In this document: positions 17,938-26,942 of the stretch, one piece after another
Layout of the letters: every line of letters starts with the position of its first letter
How positions within the stretch are numbered: the first letter of the stretch is position 1
From: Methylobacterium tarhaniae
GTDB taxonomy: Bacteria > Pseudomonadota > Alphaproteobacteria > Rhizobiales > Beijerinckiaceae
Assembly: GCF_001043955.1 (NCBI RefSeq)
Contig: NZ_LABZ01000013.1
Location: 1 to 64,000 of the forward strand
Direction: 5' to 3'
DNA: 64,000 nucleotides
Translations under genes and position numbers: made by a program
The notes under the pieces: generated by a model
What the model was told of the DNA's origin: nothing
What the model saw: only the letters and a program-made list of their open reading frames with translations
Database searches by the model: none

Positions 17938-19143
17938 ATGGGTGAGCGGGCGGACTTCCTGGTGGTCGGCCTCGGGGCCATGGGCAGCGCGGCGCTCTAT
18001 CAGCTGGCCAAGAGGGGCGCGTCGGTGATCGGCCTCGACCGGTTCGCCCCGCCCCACACGATGGGGTCGAGCCACGGCGAGACCCGCATCACCCGGCAGG
18101 CGATCGGCGAGGGGCGCGATTACGTCCCGCTCGTCCTCGCCTCGCACCGGATCTGGCGCGAGCTGGAGGCGGAGACCGGCGAGAGCCTGCTCCAGGCCTG
18201 CGGCGCGCTGGTCATGGCGCCGGGGACCGGCGCGACCTCGCATCACGGCAAGCCGGACTTCGTCCGGAATTCCATCGCCGCCGCCCGAGACTTCGACATC
18301 GCGCACGAGGTGCTCGACGGGCACGAGGTGGCCCGCCGCTTCCCGCAATTCCTGAACCTCGACGGCAGCGAGACCGCCTATTACGAGCCCGGCGGCGGCT
18401 ATGTCCGCCCCGAACGCTGCATCGCCGCGCAGCTCACCCGCGCGGCCGCGCTCGGGGCCGCGATCCGCACCGGCGTCGAGGTCCTGTCGATCGCCCAGGA
18501 GGGCGACGGCGTCCGGGTCGAGACCACGGCCGGCCGCTTCAGCGCCGGCGAGGTCGTGGTGTCGGCGGGGGCCTGGACGGCGCCGATCCTCGGTGCGCCC
18601 TTCGACGGGCTCCTGAGCGTCAAGCGCCAGCTCCTGCACTGGTTCGAGCTCGACGATGCCGGCGCCTACGGTCCTGGCTCGCCCGTCTATATCTGGATGC
18701 ACGGCACGACCGACATCGACTACTTCTACGGCTTCCCGCCGCAAGCCGGCGAGACCAGCGTCAAGGTCGCGACCGAGCAATACGCCGCCGAGACGACCGC
18801 CGATGGCGCCGACCGCGCGGTCCATCCGGAGGAATCGGCGGCGATGTACCGGCGCCACATCGCGGGGCGCCTCGCCGGGGCGACGCCGCGCGTCGCCCGG
18901 GCCGCCGCCTGCCTCTACACCGTCACCCCCGACAGGGGCTTCATCATCGACCGGCACCCGCGCCTGAGCCGGGTCCTGGTGGTGTCGGCCTGCTCCGGCC
19001 ACGGCTTCAAGCATTCGGCCGGCATCGGCGCCGTCGCGGCCGAGCTCGTGACCGAGGGGCGCAGCCGGATCGACACCCGGCCCTTCGCCCTCGGCCGCTT
19101 CCCCGGGGTGGGGAGCGCGGCGGGACCCGCGATGAAGTCCTAG
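17938..19143 (+). CDS. solA: Monomeric sarcosine oxidase / N-methyltryptophan oxidase family protein
   Basis: 401-aa flavoenzyme that should oxidise a secondary amine, releasing formaldehyde and hydrogen peroxide. It has the Rossmann motif VVGLGAMGSAALYQLAKRG, the HTMGSSHGETRITR loop typical of this family, and Cys325 in ACLYTVTPD, the site of covalent FAD attachment in monomeric sarcosine oxidase. SGHGFKHSAGIG closes the flavin site. The start ATG 17938 has AGAGG upstream. The exact substrate (sarcosine, N-methyltryptophan or other) cannot be told. Formaldehyde release would suit a methylotroph. Confidence 0.88.
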   Translation: MGERADFLVVGLGAMGSAALYQLAKRGASVIGLDRFAPPHTMGSSHGETRITRQAIGEGRDYVPLVLASHRIWRELEAETGESLLQACGALVMAPGTGATSHHGKPDFVRNSIAAARDFDIAHEVLDGHEVARRFPQFLNLDGSETAYYEPGGGYVRPERCIAAQLTRAAALGAAIRTGVEVLSIAQEGDGVRVETTAGRFSAGEVVVSAGAWTAPILGAPFDGLLSVKRQLLHWFELDDAGAYGPGSPVYIWMHGTTDIDYFYGFPPQAGETSVKVATEQYAAETTADGADRAVHPEESAAMYRRHIAGRLAGATPRVARAAACLYTVTPDRGFIIDRHPRLSRVLVVSACSGHGFKHSAGIGAVAAELVTEGRSRIDTRPFALGRFPGVGSAAGPAMKS

Positions 19144-19419
19144 CGGCTGCACCTCTCATCAAGGCTGCGATGCGCCATCACGGCACCGGACAGACAGGAT
19201 CCGACGCTCACCCACGCCACGCCGATGATTCCTTCCGCGCCACCGGGTGGCGACTTCGCGATGCAATCGTTCGACCTGGCATCTTCTGGCCTTGGCATTT
19301 CCTGCCGTTCGGAGGAAGAGAGAAGGCGATCATGCCGGTGGTCGTAGCGGCGGCTCGTTGCGGGGCGGCGCGAAAGCGGCAAAACTCCTCAGCACGACTG
19401 ACGAACCAGACAGATTCCC

Positions 19420-19896
19420 ATGAAACTCGACAGGATCGATCTGAAGATTCTCTCCGAACTCCAGAAGAATGCCCGCATTACGAACGTCGAGCTCGCGGAG
19501 CGCGTCAATCTGTCGCCGAGCCCGTGCCTGATGCGGGTGAAGAAGCTTCAGAACGAAGGTTATATCGCGAACTATTCCGCACAGATCAATTTGTCGAAAC
19601 TGGGTCAGGCCCTGACCGTCTTTACGGAAATCACGCTCAAGAACCACAGGCAGGCCGATTTCGCCCGGTTCCTGGCCGCCGTCGAGAAGATCGATTCGGT
19701 CATGGAATGCCATCTGATTTCCGGCGGGTACGATTACCTGCTCAAGTTCATCACCATCGACGTCGTCGAGTATCAGACGACGATGGAGAGATTGATCGAC
19801 CTCGATGTCGGCATCGAGCAGTATTTCAGCTTCGTCGTTCTGAAATCGCCGATCGTCAGGACGTACCTGCCCCTCGACACGATGTTCCGGCTCTGA
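19420..19896 (+). CDS. Lrp/AsnC family transcriptional regulator
   Basis: 158 aa. The N-terminal winged helix-turn-helix (DRIDLKILSELQKNARITNV then LAERVNLSPSPCLMRVKKLQ) and the C-terminal RAM effector domain (about 70-150, with MECHLISGGYDYLLKF) are complete. Such proteins sense amino acids and usually control a neighbouring divergent or convergent gene. It lies between the sarcosine-oxidase-like gene and the peptide ABC operon, either of which may be its target. Confidence 0.93.
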   Translation: MKLDRIDLKILSELQKNARITNVELAERVNLSPSPCLMRVKKLQNEGYIANYSAQINLSKLGQALTVFTEITLKNHRQADFARFLAAVEKIDSVMECHLISGGYDYLLKFITIDVVEYQTTMERLIDLDVGIEQYFSFVVLKSPIVRTYLPLDTMFRL

Positions 19897-20029
19897 CAGG
19901 CGGGCCGGCCCTCGGCGTGCAGGCCGCGCCAGAGCGGCGGCCGGACGCGGCGCACGCGCGCGCTGCCATATGTCATCGACTTTGCATGATTTTCTATGAC
20001 GAGGCGTATCCGCCTCGTCGGCCGGAGCG

Positions 20030-21688
20030 TCAGCGCTGCGCGAAGGCCCGGGTCAGCTCGGGATCCTGCGCCAGGCCGTCGAGCCAGCCCGTGCGCAGCT
20101 GCGGCACGGAGGAGAACAGGAGACGCGAATAGGGCTGCGTCGGCCGGCCGTCATTCACGTCGGGGCGGAGCTGCTCGACCTTCTCGCCCTTGTACATCAC
20201 CACCACCTCGTCGCAGATCGCCCGCACGGTCTCGATGTCGTGGCTGATGAACAGGTAGGACAGCGACAGCTCGCGCTGCAGTTCCTTCAGGAGGTCGATG
20301 ATCGCCGCAGCCACCACGGTGTCGAGCGCGGAGGTGATCTCGTCGCACAGGATCAGCTTGGCGTCGGCCGCGAGGGCGCGGGCGAGGTTGATGCGCTGCT
20401 TCTGGCCGCCCGAGAGTTCGCCGGGACGACGATGGCGTAAGGGCCGGGGCAGCCGCACCATGTCGAGCAGCTGGTCGATCCGCGCCTCGCGCGTCCGCCC
20501 GCCCAGGCCGTGGTAGAAGGCGAGCGGCCGGCCTAAGATCTCGCCGATCGACTGGTGGGGATTGAGCGCGGTGTCGGCGGACTGGAAGACGATCTGGAGG
20601 TCGCGCAGGTCCTCGGGGCGGCGCTGGCGGAAATCCGGTGCGAGCGGCCGGCCCTCGAGCAGGATCTCGCCCTTCGCCGCCGGCAGGATTCCGGCGATGA
20701 CCCGGGCCAGCGTGGACTTGCCGCAGCCCGATTCGCCGACGATGCCGAGGTTGCGCCCGCGGGCCAGTTCGAGGCTGACGCCCTTGAGGATGCGCAGGGC
20801 CGGAAGGCCGTTCGCGTCCCTCTTGCCGTAGCCGGCCACCACGTCGCGCACCACGAGGAGCGGCGCCTCGTCCTGATCGAGGCGGGCCGGGCGCGGCGCC
20901 GCGCCCGGCCGGAAGGCCGCCAGGAGCTGGCGCGTATAGGGGTGCTGCGGCCGCTCCAGGATGTCCGCCGTGCGTCCCGCCTCCTGGATCTCGCCGTGGC
21001 GCAGCACGATGATCCGGTCGGCGATCTGCGCCACGACGGCGAGGTCGTGCGAGACGTAGACGCCCGCGATGCCGCCTTTGCGCATCACCGCCTTGAAGGC
21101 GCGCAGCACCTCGACCTGGGTGGTGACGTCGAGGGCGGTGGTCGGCTCGTCGAAGATCACGAGCTTGGGGTCGCCGATCAGCGCCATGGCGGCCGACAGG
21201 CGCTGGAGCTGGCCGCCGGAGACCTGGTGCGGATAGCGCTCGCCGATCGTTTCGGGGTTGGGCAAGGCCAGCGCCCGGAACAGCCCGACCGCCTTGGTGC
21301 GGGCCTCCGCCACCGGCATCGAACCGTGGATGCGCACCACCTCGACCACCTGGTCCATGATCGTGTGGGCGGGGTTGAAGGCGGCGGCCGCGCTCTGGGG
21401 CACGTAGGAGACGAGGGAGCCGCGCATCCGCGCCCGCTCGCCCTCGGAGAGCGCCCCCATCTCGACGCCGTCGAGGGTGACGGTGCCGCCGGTGACCCGG
21501 CAGCCGGGGCGGGTATAGCCCATCAGGTCGAGGGCGATGGTGGTCTTGCCCGAGCCGCTCTCGCCGATCAGGGCGACGATCTCGCCCTCGTCGATGTCGA
21601 ACGAGACGCCGCGGATGATCTCGACGATGCGGCCGGCATCGGTGCGCGCCTGGATTCTCAGATCGCGGACTTCGACGAGGCGGCTCAT
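20030..21688 (-). CDS. Peptide-type ABC transporter, fused double ATPase (DppD-DppF-like)
   Basis: 552 aa with two complete ABC modules in one chain. Module 1 has Walker A GESGSGKTTIALDLMG and signature VSGGQLQRLSAAMA; module 2 has GESGCGKSTLARVIAG and LSGGQKQRINLARALA, each followed by a Walker B (LVIFDEPTTALD, LILCDEITSALD). It energises the permease pair just upstream. ATG at 21688 overlaps the upstream stop (ATGA). Fused DppDF ATPases are common in Rhizobiales importers of peptides, opines and glycosides. Confidence 0.93.
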   Translation of the reverse strand: MSRLVEVRDLRIQARTDAGRIVEIIRGVSFDIDEGEIVALIGESGSGKTTIALDLMGYTRPGCRVTGGTVTLDGVEMGALSEGERARMRGSLVSYVPQSAAAAFNPAHTIMDQVVEVVRIHGSMPVAEARTKAVGLFRALALPNPETIGERYPHQVSGGQLQRLSAAMALIGDPKLVIFDEPTTALDVTTQVEVLRAFKAVMRKGGIAGVYVSHDLAVVAQIADRIIVLRHGEIQEAGRTADILERPQHPYTRQLLAAFRPGAAPRPARLDQDEAPLLVVRDVVAGYGKRDANGLPALRILKGVSLELARGRNLGIVGESGCGKSTLARVIAGILPAAKGEILLEGRPLAPDFRQRRPEDLRDLQIVFQSADTALNPHQSIGEILGRPLAFYHGLGGRTREARIDQLLDMVRLPRPLRHRRPGELSGGQKQRINLARALAADAKLILCDEITSALDTVVAAAIIDLLKELQRELSLSYLFISHDIETVRAICDEVVVMYKGEKVEQLRPDVNDGRPTQPYSRLLFSSVPQLRTGWLDGLAQDPELTRAFAQR

Positions 21689-22548
21689 GCGTCTGCGCTC
21701 CGGTCGCGGATCTTCTGGGGCAGGTTGTCGATCAGCAGGTTGACGCTGATCGTCAGGCTCGCGATGGCGAGCGAGGGAAAGATCACCGCCGGGGCGGCGA
21801 GGGACAGACCGCCGATATTCTCCTTCACCAGGGCGCCCCAATCGGCGTTCGGCGGCTGCACCCCCAAGCCCAGGAAGGACATGCTGGAGAGGAGCAGCAC
21901 GATGAAGACGAAGCGCAGGCCCAGATCGGCCAGGACCGGGCCGACGATGCCCGGCAGGATCTCGGCGCGGATGAGGTAGCCGAGCCGCTCGCCGCGCACC
22001 CGCGCCACGGTGACGTAGTCCATGGCGTTGACGTTGACGGCGAGCGCCCGGGCGAAGCGGTACGAGCCCGGGGTGTAGATCACCGCCAGCGTCAGGATCA
22101 GGACCGGCATCGAGGAGCCGATCGCCGCCACCAGCACCAGCGCCATGATCTTGCTCGGGATCGAGATCAGCGCGTCGAGGAAGCGGCTGAGCGCCGCCTC
22201 GAAGGCACCGCCGATCACCGCCGCCGCCATGCCGAGGGTGACGCCGGTCAAGCAGGCGAGCGCGACCGAGGCGAGCGAGATCCCCACCGTGTAACGGGCG
22301 CCGAACAGGATGCGCGAGAGCACGTCGCGCCCGAGATAGTCGGTCCCCATCGGGTAGGCGGCCGACATCGGCTGGAAGAAGTCGAAATCGACGATCTCGC
22401 CGACCGGATGGGGCGCGATCAGGGGCGCGGTCACCGCGACGACCGCCCAGGCCAGGATCACCAGGAAGGCGACCGCCCCGACCGGGCTGATCCGGTAGCC
22501 GAGGCGCCAGCGGCGCACCGGTCGCGTGCTGGACAGGGAGACGCTCAT
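21685..22548 (-). CDS. Peptide-type ABC transporter permease (DppC-like)
   Basis: 287-aa inner-membrane permease. An N-terminal helix (VGAVAFLVILAWAVVAVTAP) is followed by the DYLGRDVLSRILFGARYT motif typical of DppC/OppC and about five more helices. The cytoplasmic EAA loop lies at YVTVARVRGERLGYLIRAEI. It overlaps both neighbours by 4 bp, so it is translated as part of one operon. Confidence 0.93.
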   Translation of the reverse strand: MSVSLSSTRPVRRWRLGYRISPVGAVAFLVILAWAVVAVTAPLIAPHPVGEIVDFDFFQPMSAAYPMGTDYLGRDVLSRILFGARYTVGISLASVALACLTGVTLGMAAAVIGGAFEAALSRFLDALISIPSKIMALVLVAAIGSSMPVLILTLAVIYTPGSYRFARALAVNVNAMDYVTVARVRGERLGYLIRAEILPGIVGPVLADLGLRFVFIVLLLSSMSFLGLGVQPPNADWGALVKENIGGLSLAAPAVIFPSLAIASLTISVNLLIDNLPQKIRDRSADA

Positions 22549-23501
22549 GCGTGGCGCAGCCTCGGGTTGGAGACGATGGTGACGATGTCGGCGATGGTGA
22601 TCAGCAGGAGGTAGGCGAAGCAGAAGATCATCGCGCAGCCCTGGATCAGCGGCAGGTCGCGGGTCGCCACCGCGTCGAGCATCAGCTTGGCGATGCCCGG
22701 ATAGTTGAAGATCGTCTCGACGATGATGACGCCGCCGAGGAGGTAGGACAGGGACAAGGCCACCGCGTTGACGATCGGCCCGAGCGCGTTGGGCAGGGCG
22801 TGGTGCAGCACCATGCGGCGGCGCGAGGCCCCCTTCAGCAAGGCCATCTCGACGTAAGGAGCGCTCAACGTCTCGATCACCGCGGCCCGCGTCATGCGGA
22901 TCATCTGCGCCGAGATGACGAAGCTGAGCGTGATCACCGGCATGGCGAACGCCTTGATCAGCCCCGCGAGCGTGGTCACGTCGCCGGTCATCGACAGGGC
23001 CGGAAGCCAGCCGAGAGTGACCGCGAAGACGATCACCGCGAGCGTCGCGACCATGAATTCGGGGACCGAGATCACCGCGATGGTGACGACCGCGACGAGG
23101 CGGTCGACGAGGGTGCCGCGCAGGATCGCCGCGGTGATGCCGAGCGTCAGGGCGACCGGCACCGAGAGCGCGGCGGTCACGCCCGCGAGCTTCAGCGAGT
23201 TCGCCAGCCGGTTGCCGATCAGCTCGGCGACCGGGATGCCGTTGACGTAGGAAACGCCGAGATCGCCGGTCGCGAGGTTCTTCAGCCAGAGCAGGAAGCG
23301 CAGGGCGGCCGGCTGGTCGAGATGCATCGCCTGGCGCAGGCCCGCCACGGCCTCGGGGGTCGCCGACTGGCCCAGCAGGATCTGGACCACGTCCCCCGGC
23401 AGGAGAGTGGTCGCGCAGAAGATGACGATGGCGACGATCAGCAGCGTCATCAGGGTGACCACGATGCGTCCCGCGATCATGCGGAGGATGAGAGAGTTCA
23501 T
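22545..23501 (-). CDS. Peptide-type ABC transporter permease (DppB-like)
   Basis: 318-aa inner-membrane permease paired with the DppC-like gene. It starts with the classic DppB helix (IVVTLMTLLIVAIVIFCATT) and LLPGDVVQILLGQSATPE, and its EAA loop is near YVEMALLKGASRRRMVLHHA. ATG at 23501 is preferred; a GTG at 23528 would add nine residues and has no ribosome site. Its 3' end overlaps the next gene by 4 bp. Confidence 0.92.
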   Translation of the reverse strand: MNSLILRMIAGRIVVTLMTLLIVAIVIFCATTLLPGDVVQILLGQSATPEAVAGLRQAMHLDQPAALRFLLWLKNLATGDLGVSYVNGIPVAELIGNRLANSLKLAGVTAALSVPVALTLGITAAILRGTLVDRLVAVVTIAVISVPEFMVATLAVIVFAVTLGWLPALSMTGDVTTLAGLIKAFAMPVITLSFVISAQMIRMTRAAVIETLSAPYVEMALLKGASRRRMVLHHALPNALGPIVNAVALSLSYLLGGVIIVETIFNYPGIAKLMLDAVATRDLPLIQGCAMIFCFAYLLLITIADIVTIVSNPRLRHA

Positions 23502-23530
23502 GGACGACCCATGCGCTGCTTCTGGCACGA

Positions 23531-23566
23531 GGGCCCTGGCGGGTGACGGATCACCCGCCAGGGCCC
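23531..23566 (-). terminator. Strong intercistronic hairpin between binding protein and permease genes
   Basis: A perfect 16-bp stem: GGGCCCTGGCGGGTGA (23531-23546), loop CGGA, then its exact complement (23551-23566). It starts 15 bp after the binding-protein stop and has no U-tract. In binding-protein operons such hairpins stabilise the upstream message and reduce read-through, so more binding protein than permease is made. That role is inferred. Confidence 0.7.
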
Positions 23567-23580
23567 GCTGAGGATGGCGG

Positions 23581-25185
23581 TCAGGCCCCGAACCAGGTGT
23601 ATTCCGGCAGGGTGTAGCCCATCATGCCGCCGAGCGGGTTGGCGACCAACCCCTTGAGCTTCGGCGTCACGCCGTCGAGGTTCGACTGGAAGGCCGGGAT
23701 CACGGTGCCGGCCCCGTTGGCCACCATCGCCTGCATGTCGCCGTAGATCTGCTTGCGCTTAGGCAGATCGAGGAGGCCGCGGGCCTCGAGCAGCATTGCG
23801 TCGAACTTCTCCGACTTGTAGCGGCTCTCGTTCCACGGCGCGCTCGACTGGTAGAACAGCGAGAACATGATGTCCGGCGTCGGCCGAGCATTGATGTTTC
23901 CGGCGGAGAACGGCTCCTTGAGCCAGTAGTTCGACCAGTAGCCGTCCGCAGGCACGCGGTCGATCACCAGGTTCAGGCCGATCTTGCCGCCGGCCTGCTG
24001 GAGCACGGCAGCGTAGTCGGCCGAGCTGCTGGCGGCGTCGGAGACCACGATGCGAACCTCCGGGCCGAGGAGGCCGGCCTTCTGGAACAGCGACTTGGCG
24101 CGCTCCGGATCGAACTCGCGCTGCTTCAACTCGGCGTTGTAGTAGGGGCTCCACGCTGGGATCGGCTGGTCGTTGGCGATCTCGGCGAGGCCGCGCAGCA
24201 CCGACTTCTGGATCACCGGACGGTTGATCAGGTACTTGAAGCCCTCGGCGACGCCGGCCTTGTCGCCGGGCGCGAGGTCGAGCCGCAGGTTGAGGTTGGT
24301 GTAGGTGGCGAGCTTGCTGACGAAGGGAGCGATCGACGCGTTGCCCTCGATGACGCGCAGCGAGCGCGGGTTGAGGTTGGCGCCGACATGGACGTCGCCG
24401 GAGAGGACCGCGTTGAGGCGCGCCGGCTCGTCGGCGATCGCGAAATACTCGAAGCTGTCGAAGTACGGACCCTTCTTGAAGTAGTTCGCGTTGCGGGCCA
24501 TGACCGAGCGCACGCCCGGCTTGAATTCCTTGAGGATGAAGGCGCCGGTGCCGTTGCCCTTGGAGAAGTCGGTGGTGCCGTCGGCCACGATCATGAAATG
24601 GTGCAGGCCGAGGATCGTCGGCAGGTCGGCATTGGGCGCGGCCAGCGTGATCGTGACCGTCAGGTCGTCGGCCGTGACCTCGGTGATCTGCTTGGCGAGG
24701 GTGGCGACCTTCGAGCCGGTGGCAGGATCGAGGTGGCGCTTCAACGTGAAGACGACGTCCTTGCCCGTCAGGCTCTTGCCGTCGTGGAAGGTCACGCCCT
24801 TGCGCAACTTGACGGTCCAGGTCTTGGCGTCGGTGCTCTCGACGCTCTCGGCCAGTTCCATCCGCACCAGGCCGGCGCCGTCGATGAAGGTCAGGCGGTT
24901 GTAGAGGGCGCAGCAGCGGGTGTAGTCGGTGGCGTTCGAGGCCTTGGCCGGATCGAGCGTGTCGGCGGTCGAGGCCGCGAAGCCGGCGATCTTGAGGTGG
25001 CCGCCCTTCACCGGCTCGGCCGCCAGCGCCGCGCCGGCCCGGCCGAGGATCGCGCCGCCGGCCGAGAGGGCGACGCCGCCGCCCAGCAGCATCCGCAGCA
25101 ATTCGCGCCGGTCGGCGCCGCGCCGGATGGCATTCTCGACCATCGTGTCGTCACCCGGAGTCCAGTTGGCAATCGGGTCGCTCAT
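23581..25185 (-). CDS. Peptide-type ABC transporter substrate-binding protein (family 5)
   Basis: 534-aa periplasmic binding protein and first gene of the importer operon. The N-terminus carries a twin-arginine signal (GADRRELLRMLLGGGVALSA) and cleavage near AALAAEP. The mature part has the SBP family 5 pattern: TLDPAKASNATDY, LRKGVTFHDGKSLTGKDVVF and a long C-terminal lobe ending LPEYTWFGA. ATG 25185 has AGGAGA upstream. The ligand may be a dipeptide, opine or other oligo-compound; sequence alone does not decide. Confidence 0.93.
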   Translation of the reverse strand: MSDPIANWTPGDDTMVENAIRRGADRRELLRMLLGGGVALSAGGAILGRAGAALAAEPVKGGHLKIAGFAASTADTLDPAKASNATDYTRCCALYNRLTFIDGAGLVRMELAESVESTDAKTWTVKLRKGVTFHDGKSLTGKDVVFTLKRHLDPATGSKVATLAKQITEVTADDLTVTITLAAPNADLPTILGLHHFMIVADGTTDFSKGNGTGAFILKEFKPGVRSVMARNANYFKKGPYFDSFEYFAIADEPARLNAVLSGDVHVGANLNPRSLRVIEGNASIAPFVSKLATYTNLNLRLDLAPGDKAGVAEGFKYLINRPVIQKSVLRGLAEIANDQPIPAWSPYYNAELKQREFDPERAKSLFQKAGLLGPEVRIVVSDAASSSADYAAVLQQAGGKIGLNLVIDRVPADGYWSNYWLKEPFSAGNINARPTPDIMFSLFYQSSAPWNESRYKSEKFDAMLLEARGLLDLPKRKQIYGDMQAMVANGAGTVIPAFQSNLDGVTPKLKGLVANPLGGMMGYTLPEYTWFGA

Positions 25186-26173
25186 TGCATTTCTCCTGGT
25201 TCGACGATGGTCGGCCGGCGGCTCGGCGGGAAGGGGAGGACGGGTCGCCGCGGGCCGCTCTTCCGCGTCGGTGGCCAACACGAGGATGCAGGCGGATCGG
25301 TCGTCGGAGCCCGGGGAACGGGCGACATCCGATCTCGCGGGACTTGCCCAAAAGGTACCGTGCCGCTCCACGCCCGGGGCGGGAGGGCCTTTCCGACGCC
25401 GCCGTGGATCCGGGCGGCGGCAGGTGATGCTCCGCGGATGGCGAAGGCCGGCGCCATCCGAGTCTGTCCGGTGCCCTCGCCCTCCGCAATCCTTGGAGGA
25501 TCGATGCCCGGCCCGGTTCTCGATGCAAGCAGTGTGGCGGAGCCGCCTCGTGAATTGCACCGAAACGACGGAGAGGGACGGCACAAAATTGCGAATATGC
25601 GGTCCCGGCAAAATTTATGCGGCACCCCGTCGCGCACGCATCGCGCGTGCTGCAGCGGTAGCCCCGGGAGCGAGGCCGGTCGTGGCCCGCCCGGTGGGCC
25701 GCCGCGCGCAGTCGAGGTCGGGTCTATGCCCGCCGATATGCAGAATAGCGGGGGTCCGACATCGCCGGAGGAGTGGCGCAGATGCCGTGCCTGGAGGAAA
25801 GCCCTCGGCGTGACCATGATCCCCTGCGGGGATTGGCCGGCGATAGTACGGAAGGGCGGGGATGGGACATGCAGGCTGCCGCCTCGCCGGCATCGGGCGG
25901 GTCGCCGGCCCCCCGGCCCTGCCGCGAGCCCGGCACGACACGCAACATTCTGCCGTCCCGGCGTCGTCGGGCTCCGATCCGGGCTTCGCGCGGCATCGGG
26001 GCGCCGTCTGGCATGTCCCCTCCCCTGCTCCGGCCCCGCGGAACGGACTTCCGGTGACTTCCGTCCCCCTGCCGGTGCAGGGCTCGTCCGCGAGAAGGTC
26101 GGGACATGATGGGGCGCGGATCGTCCCGCCGCTGCAAGGGAGAAAGGATCGCGCGCCGGCCCTGCGGCAGCCG
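25186..26173. other. Long non-coding stretch upstream of the ABC operon
   Basis: Nearly 1 kb with open frames in several phases, but all are Arg/Pro/Ala-rich and unlike any protein. An AT-richer patch at about 25580-25625 may hold the ABC promoter on the minus strand. The size is unusual for such a compact region; it could be remnants of a lost gene or hold a small RNA. Confidence 0.45.
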
Positions 26174-26199
26174 AAAAAAGGCGGCCTCGCGGCCGCCTT
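26174..26199 (-). terminator. Rho-independent terminator of the cupin gene
   Basis: On the minus strand a perfect 9-bp stem (AAGGCGGCC, loop GCGA, GGCCGCCTT) is followed by a run of T (complement of the A6 at 26174-26179). It lies about 38 bp downstream of the cupin stop. This is the clearest intrinsic terminator in the window. Confidence 0.85.
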
Positions 26200-26236
26200 C
26201 TCACATTCGCGAAGAGGGCCCGATGCCGGGCCACGC

Positions 26237-26593
26237 TCACTCGTAGACGCAGACGTAGATCTTGCGCACCGTCTCGATCGTCCGCCAGATGCCGACGAAG
26301 CCGGGCTTCATCACGAAGCTGTCGCCGGCCCGATAGGTCTTGGTCTCGCCGCCCGTCTCCTCGATCTCGACCAGGCCGGAGAGGATGTGGCAGAACTCGA
26401 AGGTGGTGCCCTTGATCGAGTGGGTCTCGCCCGGGGTGGCCTCCCAGATGCCGCTCTTGATCATCCCGTCGCGGGACTCGTCCTGCGCCCAGGTCTTGAA
26501 CTCGGGCGAGCCGGCGATCAGGCGCTCGGGCAGCGGCAGGCCGGGCTTCGGCTCGAATTGCGGGTCGGTGTCGATGGTGACGAGAAGGGACAT
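26237..26593 (-). CDS. Cupin domain protein (DUF861 / Cupin_3 type)
   Basis: 117 aa, a single small beta-barrel. Cupin motif 1 is around GETHSIKGTTFEFCHILSG and motif 2 around YRAGDSFVMKPGFVGIW, as in the (S)-ureidoglycine aminohydrolase-like Cupin_3 group. ATG 26593 has GAGGAAA upstream. It is a single-gene unit with its own terminator. Enzymatic role unknown; proteins of this group often sit beside amine or amino-acid catabolism genes, as here. Confidence 0.88.
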   Translation of the reverse strand: MSLLVTIDTDPQFEPKPGLPLPERLIAGSPEFKTWAQDESRDGMIKSGIWEATPGETHSIKGTTFEFCHILSGLVEIEETGGETKTYRAGDSFVMKPGFVGIWRTIETVRKIYVCVYE

Positions 26594-26942
26594 GCCTGTT
26601 TCCTCGGCGTGAGAGCCCTGCGGCGAGCCCGGCCGGCCATCGGCTGGCCGGCTGCGACGCGGCGGGTCGCTATCATGGCGGCGTGGAGGGCTGGAGAGGG
26701 CGGACAGCGCGCGGCGCATCGCCCGCCTCTCCTCGAACCACCTCGACCCTATCGACGAAAGCCGGGGGCTCCTGCCGTAAATCGGGAGGCTTCGGGCGAA
26801 AATTCCGAAAACCGCCCAATCTCCAGCGGAAATGTCGGCGCGATCCGGCGCATCTTACGGCGAACGGTGGCGTCATGGAGAGGCGGCACGGGCCTCGGGT
26901 CCGGGTCGCGCCCCGAGGTGCCGGCCGAAAGGAGTTGATGTG

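Noticed and set aside
25182-26240. A 352-residue minus-strand frame upstream of the ABC operon
   Set aside because: Pro/Arg-rich without any family signature, overlaps the terminator and binding-protein start, and several equally long frames exist in other phases.
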